Shown here: positions 34,017 through 45,199 of the stretch, one piece after another
Layout of the letters: each line of letters starts with the position of its first letter
How positions within the stretch are numbered: the stretch's first letter is position 1
Assembly: GCA_021234155.1 (NCBI GenBank)
Contig: JAJEKV010000097.1
Coordinates: forward strand, 3,835,370-3,899,369
Origin: Isoetes taiwanensis
Lineage: Eukaryota; Streptophyta; Lycopodiopsida; Isoetales; Isoetaceae
DNA length: 64,000 nucleotides
Reading direction: 5' to 3'
Translations under genes and position numbers: made by a program
Notes under the pieces: model-generated
What the model saw: only the letters and a program-made list of their open reading frames with translations
What the model was told of the DNA's origin: nothing
Database searches by the model: none

Positions 34017-36173
34017 ACAAAGTTTAAAATGAAACGCACTAATTTGCTCAAAACGCACTTCAAAAGGAATCTTTGAAAGATTCCCTAAAATCCCCCAAAA
34101 AATGTCCCTTTTCATGGTATATTTGTGACAAGTGTGACAATTTGAAAATTTTAGGCATCATTTTTGAGGGGGGGTGCGAACTTAGCTTCCATTCAAAATT
34201 GTTTGACATCCCTTTTTGGTCCCCCTAGTTTGGTTTGAGAAATAGTAATATTTTCAAAAACTAAACAAAATAGACATTGAAAAACTGTTTTCAAAATCAG
34301 TACAAAACTATGAACAAAACTGTAAAAAATGCAACACATTTTGACATTGCCTCATTGAAGCAAACATTTTCACATGAAAGTATGCCTCATTGAACAAACT
34401 TACACTTTGAAGCGCAAGTTGGAGTCGAAGACGCTCGCTCTTCGTCTTATATACTTGCTCTTATTTGCTCATCCGTCTTGCTATAGACTTATGTATACCG
34501 CGAGGACAATGCATGGACATAACGTCTTCAAAATAAATTTCTGGGTGGTATAAATTTATACCACAATAGGTAGTGTTGTGCGGATATAACATGTCAGAGA
34601 GTTCGCATGGTATAAATTTATACCGCAAATGGACTCGAGCGGTATAAATTTATACCGCAAGAGGACTCGAGCGGTATAAATTTATACCGCGAGAGCTCTC
34701 TCGATTCACTGCGAGAGCTCCCACGGTATAAATTTATACCGTGAGAGCTCCCTCATTATACCGCGAGAGCTCTCTCGGTATAAATTTATACATGACGACG
34801 ACTCTCTCGGTATAAATTTATACCGCAGATAACCTTCAGACAATCAATTTATACACATATATGTGTATATATATAATATAATATATATACATACTTACAT
34901 ATATATATCCGAAGAAAAGAGAACTCTTGCGGTATAAATCTATACGGAGAAACGGTATAAATTTATACCGAATTGCATATATATATAAAACGTTTGTATA
35001 TATATGTATATATATATGCAGATCGGGTAAAGTATATATAAATTGTAAAATCTTTTGGGGTCTTTCTTACTAAGCCAAAGGGTTTGGCAACTGAAAACTA
35101 CTAAAGTAACACACATAAGGGATAATTTTACACACTTTTCTTAGTTTTTTAGTCTAAAAAGTTCTAAAACGGTTCTAAAACTTCTGAGCTTGTAATGCAA
35201 TGTTAGAGCATAAAGTAGTCGAATCATGTTGTTATTTCTACTTTTTTTTCTCTACATACATGCGAACTTCACTTCAGGCAGCTAAAAAATTGCTACTAAA
35301 GGCAAAGAACTCCAAAATATTATGGTGACACAGGTGTTTGACTAGAAGGAAACCACGTGGTTTATCCAGAGGGGAGCGAGGAGTAGCAACCCCTCGAAGT
35401 TTACCTATTTATTTACAAAATATTTAGGAAAGGGTAAAATGCATCGAATACTTCAACGCCAGAGAAATGTGCATGGTGCCCACTGCTACAGATGATGTAA
35501 TTGTGATGAATATGCTCAACATTGCTAAGGAGATTGACTATCTCCTGAGCATCACCATGTTGTAGATTGATATGTGCGTTCAAAAATACATCTCCAAGAA
35601 TAAAAAAGGAGGGCATGTAATCACATGGCTTCATTACTTCAACTTTTGTATCCTCGGTATAAATTTATACTGCATCATCAACTAAAACTTCAGCTTAACT
35701 ACAAAATATCGTGGATGTATTGGTAATTGTAATACTATGTGATGCAAAAACAATGGTTTGTCATTCAAGAAGTTTGTTCAACTGCCTCCCAATGTGTTTT
35801 AAGGTCCATTAGGATGTTCAGCCAAAATGGTTGTGAAATAACAAATTTCCTGTCTTCTAAAACAACTAATATAAAAATTTTCAGGGACAAGGTACAAAAG
35901 CATCTAATTTCTTCATACGAATTTGCCCCATAGTAAATCTTTGAATTTCATTGTAGTTCTTTCCCCCTCTACAATGGGATTTTTTGTGTGTGTGTGTTTT
36001 TCCTTAATACTAAATCTTCTTAAAATGTCTGTTTTCACGAGCAATTTTATAAATCTTTGGACTAAAGGTAATAAAAAGGCCCTTTTTAGAGGGATTTCAG
36101 AATTTTATAAATTTTCAGAAGGAATCTTTCAAACGCACTTCTTAAATAAGTGCGTTTCATTTTAAACCTTGTT
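34017..36173. mobile_element. 2.16-kb element with imperfect terminal inverted repeats and a palindrome array
   Basis: AACAAAGTTTAAAATGAAAC at 34017 is matched in inverse by the end at 36144-36173. The similarity continues inward through ACGCACTT and GGAATCTTTGAAAGATTCC-like blocks, for about 70-80 bp in total. GAAT flanks both sides, a possible short target duplication. No transposase frame is visible, so it is non-autonomous. Inside are the GGTATAAATTTATACC array (34547-34969), one outlying copy at 35656, and TA-rich microsatellites (34846-34905, 34975-35030). Confidence 0.7.
34547..34969. repeat. Array of the 16-bp perfect palindrome GGTATAAATTTATACC
   Basis: Perfect copies start at 34547, 34609, 34641, 34673, 34725, 34809 and 34954. 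Imperfect copies are at 34777 and 34931, a half copy is near 34755, and another near-copy is at 35656. Several are extended to GCGGTATAAATTTATACCGC and alternate with a second palindromic motif, CGAGAGCTCTC. Spacing is irregular (32 to 145 bp). Confidence 0.95.
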
Positions 36174-36179
36174 GAATAT

Positions 36180-36497
36180 GGAGACCTGTTATCAAGATCT
36201 AGGCGAATGATCGAAATCCCGCCATAGTCCTCTGGGCGATCACGCGCTGGGCGGGAACCTACATCGTCGAAACTTTGGCGAAAGTAAAAAATTAATTTGG
36301 ATATTGAACCTACATTGCATTCGTACCCCTTTTTTTAAAAACCTTTAAATATAGCATATTAGCGAATATTAAGCTGTAGAAACCGGTGGAGTGTCGGGTA
36401 TCGTTGTCTCTTTAGGCGATTCTCCTTCCTCTCACTTGCTTTGTAACATTGCCATTCTTTTAATATATTATTGACCGCAGTTCTTCAAAAAAAAAAA
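36180..36497 (+). mobile_element. Probable LINE 3'-end fragment with poly(A)
   Basis: The stretch ends TTTTAATATATTATTGACC then a short linker TTCTTC and eleven A's (36487-36497). This resembles the LINE A end, which has AATATACATCTGATCTTTC before its tail. No coding part is left. Confidence 0.4.
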
Positions 36498-36848
36498 CCT
36501 ATACTGTTTGCAAATCTTTCAATTGACCGGCCGATTATACTGTCGGCTTTGCAAATCCTTCCGATTCAAGCGAGTCTTGCCCCAAAGCGAGTTACTTGCG
36601 AATAGGCCAGATCCAGCGCATTGTGTTGGTTGTCTACATGTTGCAATGAACTTCGTTCAGGTTACTCACGATGGAAAAGAAAAAACTACATTAAGTATTT
36701 TTTTAGCCTTCTAAGATTAAATCTTCTGCTTCCTTCACCTTTTTGAGATCAAATCTTCTACTTTCTCATATGATTGATGCACCACTAAGCGAATCGATGC
36801 ACTACTGAGCGATAGAATATGGAATTTGAAGCCAATGGTTATTATGTA

Positions 36849-36980
36849 AGGTAATTCCCCCTCTCTTGAAGCTTTCCTCGAGGGCATATCCCTCGGCGGC
36901 GGCGGCGCTCGTGCGCTGCCTCGTCTGATGGAGCTGCCTCAAGATATTCCCTCCAAAGCTTCTCGAGGGGGGAATTACCT
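36849..36980. repeat. 132-bp GC-core foldback element (member P5)
   Basis: Ends AGGTAATTCCCCC and its complement GGGGGAATTACCT. Inner blocks GAAGCTTT with AAAGCTTC and AGGGCATATC with GATATTCCCT also pair, and the centre is GGCGGCGGCGGCGCTCGTGC. Its core GCTCGTGCGCTGCCTCG is close to the matching part of P4. Confidence 0.85.
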
Positions 36981-37932
36981 AGTACATAAATGTCTGGTGG
37001 ATGTACTTCTGGCCCCGGTTCTGCCTTGCCATGTGGCGAAGATTCTTTCACTGAATGTCGCCCATCTTCTATGCATCTCCTCTTTACTTGCATTCCAGCA
37101 GTTTTACTCATCAATTCTGCCTTTTACTATGCGTTCGTGTCTATTTTTACTACGTCGATGGATTCTTTACCTGCAATCAAACACCAAAATTGCACCCATC
37201 GTGACATTCACGTTCTTATGTGTCAATAGTGTCTTCGCCTAACGACGTCAGCACTGACATTCACGTTCCAATAATGAAATTTTTGTTGGCATTCTTACAC
37301 CCACTTCTCGAATTTTGATAATCCAAATCTAATTTATGCTCGGACTTGGCACAAAGAATTCCCATGAAAAATACCCCAGAAAATTTTTGAGGGAAAAAGC
37401 TTTGCAATAACATATCCAATTTGCTCCACACCACGATCAAAGTGCATATTGTCACTAAAAATCACGTTCTTGCAAGGCATAGGTACCTTTGAGCCGGATC
37501 TTGTAGGAAATCCAGGTTGCAAGAATGTTGGACTCATTAAATTGTGAGATAGTGAAAACAGGCACCGAGGTTCTAGCCAAGGTTCTACTTGGATTTTTGC
37601 AGTGCTAGTTTCATCCAGATGATTTACTTAGGATCTGTTTAACCAGATTCTGTAACTTAATGTGGATCTTTCAAACGTGTATCTTTCAAAGGGGCCAAGA
37701 AAGTTGTCAGCTTCCACAACAATGAATAATGAACCATTGGTGTCTGTGTGTATGAGATATACACATTCAAACAGTCTGATGATTATATACATCCCGTTCT
37801 GTTTATTTTATCATCCCCTCAAATTTATCAAGTCTGCTTACACGCCTCAGCCCCAGAATTACAAATATGGAGAATACGCCTAAAATGAAGGGGAAACGGG
37901 TGAATTCATTCAACAGTTCTTTTTAACAATGT
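36981..37932. other. Spacer downstream of the ABC1K gene, no gene recognised
   Basis: Short frames on both strands (for example 36990-37229 and 37662-37883) have no motif. Part may be 3' UTR of the ABC1K gene. Confidence 0.5.
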
Positions 37933-39843
37933 TTACAGGGGCATACTTGCTCCCAGAAAAGCTACAACACCGAAATCTGGAAGTTCTTGCATAAACAACG
38001 TAACTCCAGCATTAAACAAAGCTGCTGCCCCAATGGCATTAATTGTAGAGAACTGCAAAATTGATGCTTTTTGAGCTGCCCGTTCATTCTATAAAGACAA
38101 AGAGGTTGCATGAGGAAAATCTTTAAAGCAGAACTTCCTCCAAAATATCATATGGAAGTACAACATACTTCTAGAACACGGACACGGAGTTTGACATCCC
38201 TTGTTCCTAATTGCTTGATGAAGTTCTCCGCGCTGTATTCTTTGAGGCATTGTCACAGCCACATCCTTTGCCTGCATACGATCTTAAGTTTCATTGCAGA
38301 ACTTGTAGTTGATGAGAGGTTGTTTAATTGATAAGTAAAAATTGCAAGAGCATAATTTTTTTTACAGGTACTCAAGAAATGATATGGCTGTTAATGTTAT
38401 TCCGGGAACATCAAAGCTATATGTTGATGTCTCCGGGGCTATTGCTTTAATCAAAGATTTTGAAGTATCACCCTGATACTAACTCTTAATTTCAAAGTCT
38501 GTTTTGTACTAACTCTTAATCTTAAAGTTTGTTTTGTACGAGTACAGTCTGAATCTTGAGTAATGCCATGCTACAGGACATCAACGAGCAGATGGAATGA
38601 CCAAACGACACCCTTAAAGGCATGAAGAGTTTCTTTGGTCCACAGTCAAACAGTGAAGCAATCTTAGATTTCTTTCCCTTCTGCTTTACTTGGAGTTGGC
38701 TTTCAATAACAGTATTAGAGGCACCCTAACTACTCAATAGTATATAACTGGACCAGATGACTCCACATCCACTTTGGTTATATAACCATTGCCTTCCCTT
38801 ACGTCTTTCACTAGTTTTCCTCATCAATACATGAGCGTCTTCTATCTCTCTATGTAATCACACATCCTCAATACTCTTATGCAATAAAGAAGAGATTACA
38901 AAATTTAAGTTTGTTAGTTTCAGGATGCAAGGGGTCAAAATAGACTTTTTACACCATATTAAGGAAAATAAAAAACTACCTCAGAAACTTGCCCTTGTAT
39001 CCCTTGAACAATGTACTGTCCATTTCTTTTGGATTGGCAAGTGTCTAGAAGCTCCTGAGAGTAGAAAAACTAGTTAACTTTTTAACCAAGGTTTCTAATC
39101 TCATAACTGCTATAAATGTTTAGAACAACTGCCAAGAAGGCATGAAAATAACCTGAGCATATGGTGCGGCTACTTTTGTGAAAGAAAAATTGGGATCGAA
39201 AACATTCCCAATTCCTGAAACATGGAAAGGCAATAGCTACATTCTTACATAGTGCTCAAGATGAACTACAATAGATTCCTAACATAGTCTTCAATATGAA
39301 GTATCAGCCTTACCTTCAAGTGTGGTAAAAGCCCACAAAACAAACACAAAGGTCGATGGAAACCGGAAAGGCTGGTCCAAAGTTATAACGAACAAGTCCT
39401 GTTATTGAAAGATTCAGACTTATTATTCACCTTTCCAGAAAATACTATTTCATTCATTGACAATGTTTCAATTGCCACCATAGGAATAATTTAAAATTTA
39501 GAGGAAGGATGAAAAGAACTGCCAAATCAAACTCCTGGCATTTTTGCACATTATTAGATCATTCATGTCTGTTACAATTGGATGGCTTGAAATTTATACT
39601 CCTCCAATTGCCGAAAGTGTTGTGTTTTGATCAGGCTTCTGGCTCATTAGGTTATCCAAAAAGAAATGAACTGATCTTTTAACCTGAATAAAAGATCATG
39701 ACTCATTTTGATTTACATGGCACATGGCACATGGCAGAAACTAATGTAGTTTTTCCCAAATTGCAAAACATTGAACTTACAGATCCAAGGTCACCTGTTG
39801 GCTGCAAGGCTCCCAGTTCAATTAGACCATTCAGCACCTCGTC
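37933..39843 (-). pseudogene. ABC1K: C-terminal exons of an ABC1-like kinase (ABC1K7/ABC1K8 type), frameshifted and 5'-truncated
   Basis: Seven exons on the minus strand: about 39843-39781, 39683-39600, 39398-39314, 39214-39153, 39054-38980, 38271-38169, 38088-37933, all with GT-AG boundaries. Their translation follows the plastid ABC1K7/8 C-terminus: LIELGALQPTGDLGS, VKRSVHFFLDNLMSQKPDQ, LDQPFRFPSTFVFVLWAFTT, LEGIGNVFDPNFSFTKVAAP, YAQELLD, TMPQRIQR, LGTRDVKLRVRVLENERAAQ, and a final hydrophobic pair of helices ending in TAA. Exon 38271-38169 is 103 nt and shifts frame at CGCGGAG (about 38226-38233). The kinase core that should precede 39843 was not found before LINE C. In plants this group acts at plastid envelope/plastoglobules in lipid and oxidative-stress responses. 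It is either a pseudogene or one exon carries a sequencing error and the 5' exons lie far upstream. Confidence 0.85.
38476..38535. repeat. 30-bp tandem duplication in an ABC1K intron
   Basis: CTAACTCTTAAT followed by an AAAGTYTGTTTTGTA block occurs twice in succession. Confidence 0.7.
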
Positions 39844-40094
39844 CTTGTTAGTGTGGGATACAAGTCAGAAAGTCCATTAATAGCCATTGGGCACTTGAGA
39901 AGTCAAGAGAACATTGAGCTGTCAACACTGTTAATATTATCTCAATTAATCCAACATAATATGCCACTCCTGGCATAGCCATCGGAATCCACATCACTGC
40001 CATACTTGTGAAACCCTCTCTAGTTTTGCCATAGCTAGCCCTGCCTACTAGCTGACGGCCTCTACCCGCCTGTGGTGCTCTACTTTACCAAGAA

Positions 40095-41000
40095 ATGACG
40101 CGCACTAAGGGAACGAAGAGCTATTCCATCTGTAACGTTTTCCAACTCTTCGCCGAGCTTGGGTGCAACATCGGTGACACATTCGACGGACCCAGGAAGG
40201 TTGAGCTCCTCCTCGAGCAGTTGGTGTTGAGGTTCCTCGAAGGCGACCAGATTCTGTACTCCATTTTTCACCTTATAGAAAGATTCTTGCTGAAACTAAA
40301 TGCCGAAGGGGAGACCTACACCCTTGTGGAGCAGGAAGACCAAGTTCTGATCCTGGTTCGTTATTACCCCTCGGGCATGGCCCAAGGCATTGCTGATGCT
40401 GAAGCTCATCAGGAAGGAGAGGATTATGTCGATGGCACAGGAGGAGGATGCTCGGCAGGCCGCAAGCGGAGATCCGGCTATCAGAGGACAAGAATATATG
40501 TATTTGGGAAGAGGGAGAGCCATCAGTCGGGGAAACAATTTTATGACCCCCGTACTACTATGATGAGGACGCCCAGATCTTCATATGGGAAGATATTGCA
40601 CCATCTCTTCCTCGGACTACAGTCTGCCAAGCTTGATATGGCGGCCTGACCTGACAGGTATATTGCCGAGATCCGCAGAAGGACGGGGGCACGCCTGCTA
40701 TGGGAGCAGCACGCCCAACAGAAAGCAGCTCGGTTAGCTGCGGAGCAGAACGGGTAGGCTGCCGAGGAAGCTGCCAAACATGCAGAGGAAGCCGCCACCC
40801 GTGTCGAGCAGCCCGCTAACCGTACCATACAATGGAAGCGGAAGACCACTAACCCAACAGGCTTGGGGCCCCAATATAAGACTCGGCTCCAAGCGATCGG
40901 TGGGGTCGCAAAGCAGAGGAGGGACACTCGATGGTCGAGCGGACAGTGGACTTGCGGAAAATCTGCAAGTATCAGAATACGACGGAACTCCTCTTGAGGA
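40095..41000 (+). pseudogene. Unrecognised intronless ORF (184 codons) with a broken continuation
   Basis: The frame 40095-40649 encodes LGCNIGDTFDGPRKVELLLE, then RFLEGDQILYSIFHLIERFL, then a glycine/arginine-rich stretch. After its stop the same frame reads on with two stops through an alanine/glutamate-rich, coiled-coil-like part (AAKHAEEAATRVEQ) to about 40990. I do not recognise the family. Lack of introns, stops and the gag-like composition make a retroelement relic plausible. It abuts the first ABC1K exon found and could explain the loss of upstream exons. Confidence 0.4.
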
Positions 41001-42198
41001 AGCTATCCTTCCAGTTCTTATGCTACCGTCCCATGCCATCCCACTTGAAAGTACAACATGTGACAAAGGCCAGGACGTCAAATAAAAGAGTACCGCAATC
41101 ATTGGATCTTCAAGCAATCTTAATCATGCAATCCGAATAAGGTCTTTGGAGTGCAATATTTGGAGGCCCTATCGATTTGTATATCTTCAATCACGCAATG
41201 GCCAAATCTGCTTGCCTAAAGCAGAAAAAAAACATGTGTCAAAGCATACAAATAATGGTGCAAAATCAGCTCTGTAAAGACTAATAAATACCGATTCCAA
41301 CCTACATCATGTGCCACTCTGGCGAAGCTGGCCACTTACTTCTCAAGGAGTAATTTTTCTATATCTTACGAAAGTTTGCCCAAAAATTTCTTATGTACGT
41401 AAGTTATCCTCACTTGTCCCTAATATGGGCACAAATATGTGCCTAAGTGAAGCAACTAGTTTAGAGCTAATGTGACTGAATTAACTAGGAAAAAGATACT
41501 TTCATCTTAAGCTCAAAGAAATAAACTTCCTCACCAAAGCATAGGGGCAGTCTGCAAATGTTGATGTTCTTCAAATTGGTGAGATAGATCTGTGAGATAA
41601 AAATATGGTCAGTGAGTCCAATAAATGTTTGAAAGAGAGATGATTGGAGGAAAAATAAGATTTAGAATGGCTAGCAACAAAGAAGACTGTATTAGCAATT
41701 TTAAACTCCAGACTACCATGGGACACATCACTAAACAAAAGTTTGAGCTTCTAAAATGTTTCTAGAGATTCATTCCCCAGGTGTGGAGGAAGCACTTGCA
41801 AAGAAATAAAAAACAAATCATTACATTGAGATTACAATAAATATAAGTGTATTGTCGTGTCTTGAAGACACAAAATCTAAAAAGAAAAGGCAAATGAACA
41901 TATCAAGGCAAACTCACCCTAAAAGCATTAAAAATCAACTTGACAAACTAGTTTTTGAATAATAACTAGACCTCCTTCTTCAACATTGTCATTCAAATAT
42001 CAAAGATAAAATTGATTATTTGGTTGGAATAGCAGGTATAAGGAGGAAAAGAGCATGTCATCTTTATGCAAATAATAAATTATACCTATAGGATGAAAAG
42101 AAAGAATTTAGACATAGATGCTTCTGAACTTGAACAATATGGCATCAAAGTAGAAGCCCAAGAAATTTATGGTTACATCATTTTCAAAAGTCCAAAAC
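41001..42198. other. AT-rich non-coding stretch
   Basis: No supported gene. Two AG...GT bounded blocks on the minus strand (about 41225-41145 and 41586-41529) look exon-like but match nothing I know. Confidence 0.45.
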
Positions 42199-42585
42199 AT
42201 GAATGTTTTTTTTTTTTTTTTTAGTGAATGGGATTTTTTTCATTAATTATAGAAAAAGGTACAACATATTGAGTGAGCCTTTATAAGTAGGCTACTCATA
42301 AAAAAGCATGCAGATAAATACAAATAAGATAAGTGCTGTGAGAAGCACATAGTAGTGTCCAAAATATTAAACTTATTAGTGGCTGATAAGTTTGTTGTGC
42401 TGCAACTAAGAGGTACATTGTTGAAAAAGTTCAGCAACATCTGCCTTGACCAGTCAAAGACCAGTCAAAGATCAATTCCTGCAAAATAGATTAGGTGCTA
42501 ATAAAATGCTGTAATTTTAGGAAGATCAGTATGTGGTCCCAATAGTGTGAGGTGCAGGTCAACGGATAGGAAAAGAGTAGAGATG

Positions 42586-43113
42586 TCAATGGAAGTGGTA
42601 GGAGCTAAGATATTCAAAGTGAGCTTGGAAGTGAGGTTGGAGTATAAGAGTGTTGCCATTTCCCCAATTCAACTCAATAATCAGCCTATCTGCATTTGTG
42701 GTGGACATTAGAATGATTAATGTGCCATATGCATCTGCCAAACCCCTGTAGTGGTAATAACATTCTCTATAGTTCTCAAACTGTTGATCTGTCATTTTTC
42801 TGCTGTTACATTCCAGAAACCACCATAACTGCACCATTAGATATGTGCTTCTGCAGAATTCCATAGCCCAATCTAGTTCCTCATCAGGGATGTATGGTAT
42901 GTCGATATCTGTGATGCCCCTGACTGGACCTGTCCACATGTCATATGTATACTGTATATCATGAACTAGCCTCTGTCCTGGGAACAGTCTGTATTCTGCA
43001 GGCTCAACCGAAGTGCCAATGTCCCTACTTAGGTTCCTCATGTAATCTACCAGTAAAAAATTAAGTGTCAGTAAGAGATTCATGACAATGTAGTTTAAAT
43101 ATTTTATAAGCAC
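42586..43113 (-). CDS. LINE C third ORF, 175 codons, unknown function
   Basis: Intact frame that overlaps the end of ORF2 by 53 nt and lies wholly inside the element, ahead of the poly(A). The first 23 residues are hydrophobic (MLIKYLNYIVMNLL...). The rest looks like a folded globular protein: RLFPGQRLVHDIQYTYDMW, IPYIPDEELDWAMEFC, LMVQLWWFLECNSRKM, FENYRECYYHYRGLADAYG and LIIELNWGNGNTLILQ. It is rich in Trp, Tyr and acidic residues with no low complexity. I recognise no family. It could be a genuine extra ORF of this LINE lineage, a captured host exon, or a chance frame; preservation in a nearly intact element argues against chance. The ATG may not be the true start. Confidence 0.6.
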   Translation of the reverse strand: MLIKYLNYIVMNLLLTLNFLLVDYMRNLSRDIGTSVEPAEYRLFPGQRLVHDIQYTYDMWTGPVRGITDIDIPYIPDEELDWAMEFCRSTYLMVQLWWFLECNSRKMTDQQFENYRECYYHYRGLADAYGTLIILMSTTNADRLIIELNWGNGNTLILQPHFQAHFEYLSSYHFH

Positions 43114-45190
43114 CCAAGAATTTGCCTATACTTAGCCATTTATTATCCAAAGAATCTAAGGAATCTTTATGTTGGTGTATCTGACTTGTTGCAACCATTT
43201 CTATGTCATAGATAACTTGAGTTTTAATCCAGAATATTGAAATTGTCTTACCACCATACTGATACCTATTCCTATGCTTCCATACATTCCACAAAGCAAT
43301 GTAACATAAGGAATTTTTAAAAGCATCATCATTCATCAAGAACTCAAGCAAAGTAGCAGGACAAGTGATATTGAAAGTAAATTCAAACCATCTCCAAAAA
43401 GAATTTAGAATAGCACAGCCAAAGATATGTTCCAGAGATTCAACATTGTTGCAACCAAGAGGGCAGTTGGGATGCACAGGATTTGTTAAAGAATTCGAGT
43501 GCCTTGCTAAAGTTTCCAGATTTGGCAAACTCTTGTTGGCAATTAACCAGATAAAGTAGAAAATCTTTGGGGGCAGGTATGAATTCCAAATATTTTTAAA
43601 AAGCCTATCTTCAGAATCCTCAGAGAGTCCCCAATAAAGTTTAGATTTGGAGGGCTGGTGGGGCATATTTAAACAGGTGTAGACCTTGGAAACATTGTAG
43701 CTAGGCTTACCCATAATGGACCAATCGGCAATGACAGGATTGTCAAGGAGATTGATATTGCTAAGTTTATGCCTGATGAATCTAAACAGAAGCTTATCAG
43801 ATGAGCTGCCTCTGATCCTATTTTTCAGATTTGTCCAGGAAATCCATCTTGTTTGATCCCATAAATCACCAAGCTTTGAAATACCATAATCTGTCCACTT
43901 TTTGTATAGCTTAGGATGTTTAATAGCCAAAGGAGTACTATTGTCTCTGGAAAGATTAGGATTCCAAAAAATGCTTGTGCTCGAGTGGCTATTCTGAATA
44001 CTTGAATGTTCGAAATTAATGTAAACTTTGTTCCAAGCCAGGATAATGCCTCTCATAAGAGGAGATATGTTTGATGCAGGTTTCAGAGTTGTGAAAGCTG
44101 ATGAAGGCAGATCATGACTGATAGAAGGATGTCCTTTAAGATGACTGCAAGAAAGCCAGTATTTGATAAATAATGTGGCTGGATTATTCTACAGGAATAG
44201 GGATTTCCAGATATATTTTCCAGCCAAAGCGTAGCCCTGAAGAGCCAAGTTCTTACATCCTATGCCACCCTGCTTCTTGCTTCTGGTAATAGAGTTCCAG
44301 TTAACCATATGGTGCTTCTTCCAGATGAAGTTTCTGACAATTCTCTCGATTTGTTGATAAATGCATTTTGGAGCTAAGAGGGCAGAGGAGTAATAAATGT
44401 GAGAGGCAGCAAGAACAGAATTAGCAATTATGGTTCTCCCTGCCAGTGAAAGACAATTTCCATAATTGCCTAGCTTTTTTCTGATTCTGGAAACAATAGG
44501 TGTCCATAATCCTTTGAGACTGGGATTGAGGGACAAAGGCATACCCAAAAGGTTGGTTGTCTCAGTTGATTTGATGCACTTGATGCCAGCAATACTATCA
44601 ACATCTAAATCCCCAATAATTGTGCATTTGTTTCTGTTGAGATGTATCCCAGAGGCTGCACCAAAGATGTGAATTATGTTCAGGAAGTTGGCAATGATGC
44701 TTGACTCATTCTTGAGGAAGCTGAAGGAGTCATCTGCATATTGCAGAATAGAAAGGTTGGAAGTATTATCAGGAAGATTCAGACCAACTATATTTCCCAC
44801 AGATTGTTGATGTATAATCACTCTAGTTAGCATCTCTGCTACAGCCAGAAAGAGATATGGGGCTAGGGGGCAACCTTGTCTGACACCTCGAGCCAGAGGG
44901 AAGAAATATTCAGGGGAACCATTCACAAGAACAGTTGATTGTGATCTAGAATTTAATCCCAAGATTAGCTTAATAATCTTTTCACTGAAGCCCATCTTTT
45001 GGAGGGAGAACTCTAAGAAATTCCACCTTACAGTGTCAAAGGCTTTTGAAAAATCTAACTTCAATAAGATACAATTTTGTTTAGTTAGATTGTTCCAATG
45101 CATTTCTTCCATGGCTGCAATATAGTTATCTAGGATATATCTGTTTGGGAGAAAAGCGGATTGATTCTGGTTGATGACCTCTTGAAGATG
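43061..45190 (-). pseudogene. LINE C ORF2 C-terminal two thirds: reverse transcriptase plus zf-RVT, one stop
   Basis: In one frame, apart from a TAG at 44191-44189. Motifs: NQNQSAFLPNRYILDN, LDFSKAFDTVRWNFLE, RGVRQGCPLAPYLFLAVAEM, the catalytic YADD in QYADDSFSFL (about 44740-44711), LSLAGRTIIANSVLAAS, KKQGGIGCKNLALQG, and a zf-RVT cluster PNCPLGCNN with LEHIFGCAI (about 43475-43415). The TAG sits where a tryptophan codon is likely (TGG to TAG), a single-base lesion. Endonuclease and ORF1 are lost by 5' truncation. Confidence 0.9.
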
Positions 45191-45199
45191 AGATGAATG

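Larger units (their letters stand above)
42206..45192 (-). mobile_element. LINE C: young 5'-truncated LINE with three-part 3' region
   Basis: On the minus strand the element runs from the middle of its reverse transcriptase (45192) to a poly(A) tail, seen as a T-run at about 42206-42223. ATGAATG stands directly on both sides (42199-42205 and 45193-45199), a 7-bp target duplication. The RT frame is open from the left boundary except for one TAG. About 840 bp separate the ORF2 stop from the tail, and a 175-codon ORF lies there. Confidence 0.9.

Noticed and set aside
34547-34969. CRISPR-like array
   Set aside because: Units are palindromes with irregular spacing and repeat-containing spacers in a plant nuclear context; no cas genes.
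36928-37242. 104-codon + strand ORF
   Set aside because: Begins inside the foldback P5 and has no motif.
41145-41586. Two AG...GT bounded blocks as extra ABC1K exons
   Set aside because: Translations do not resemble the ABC1 kinase core in any frame.
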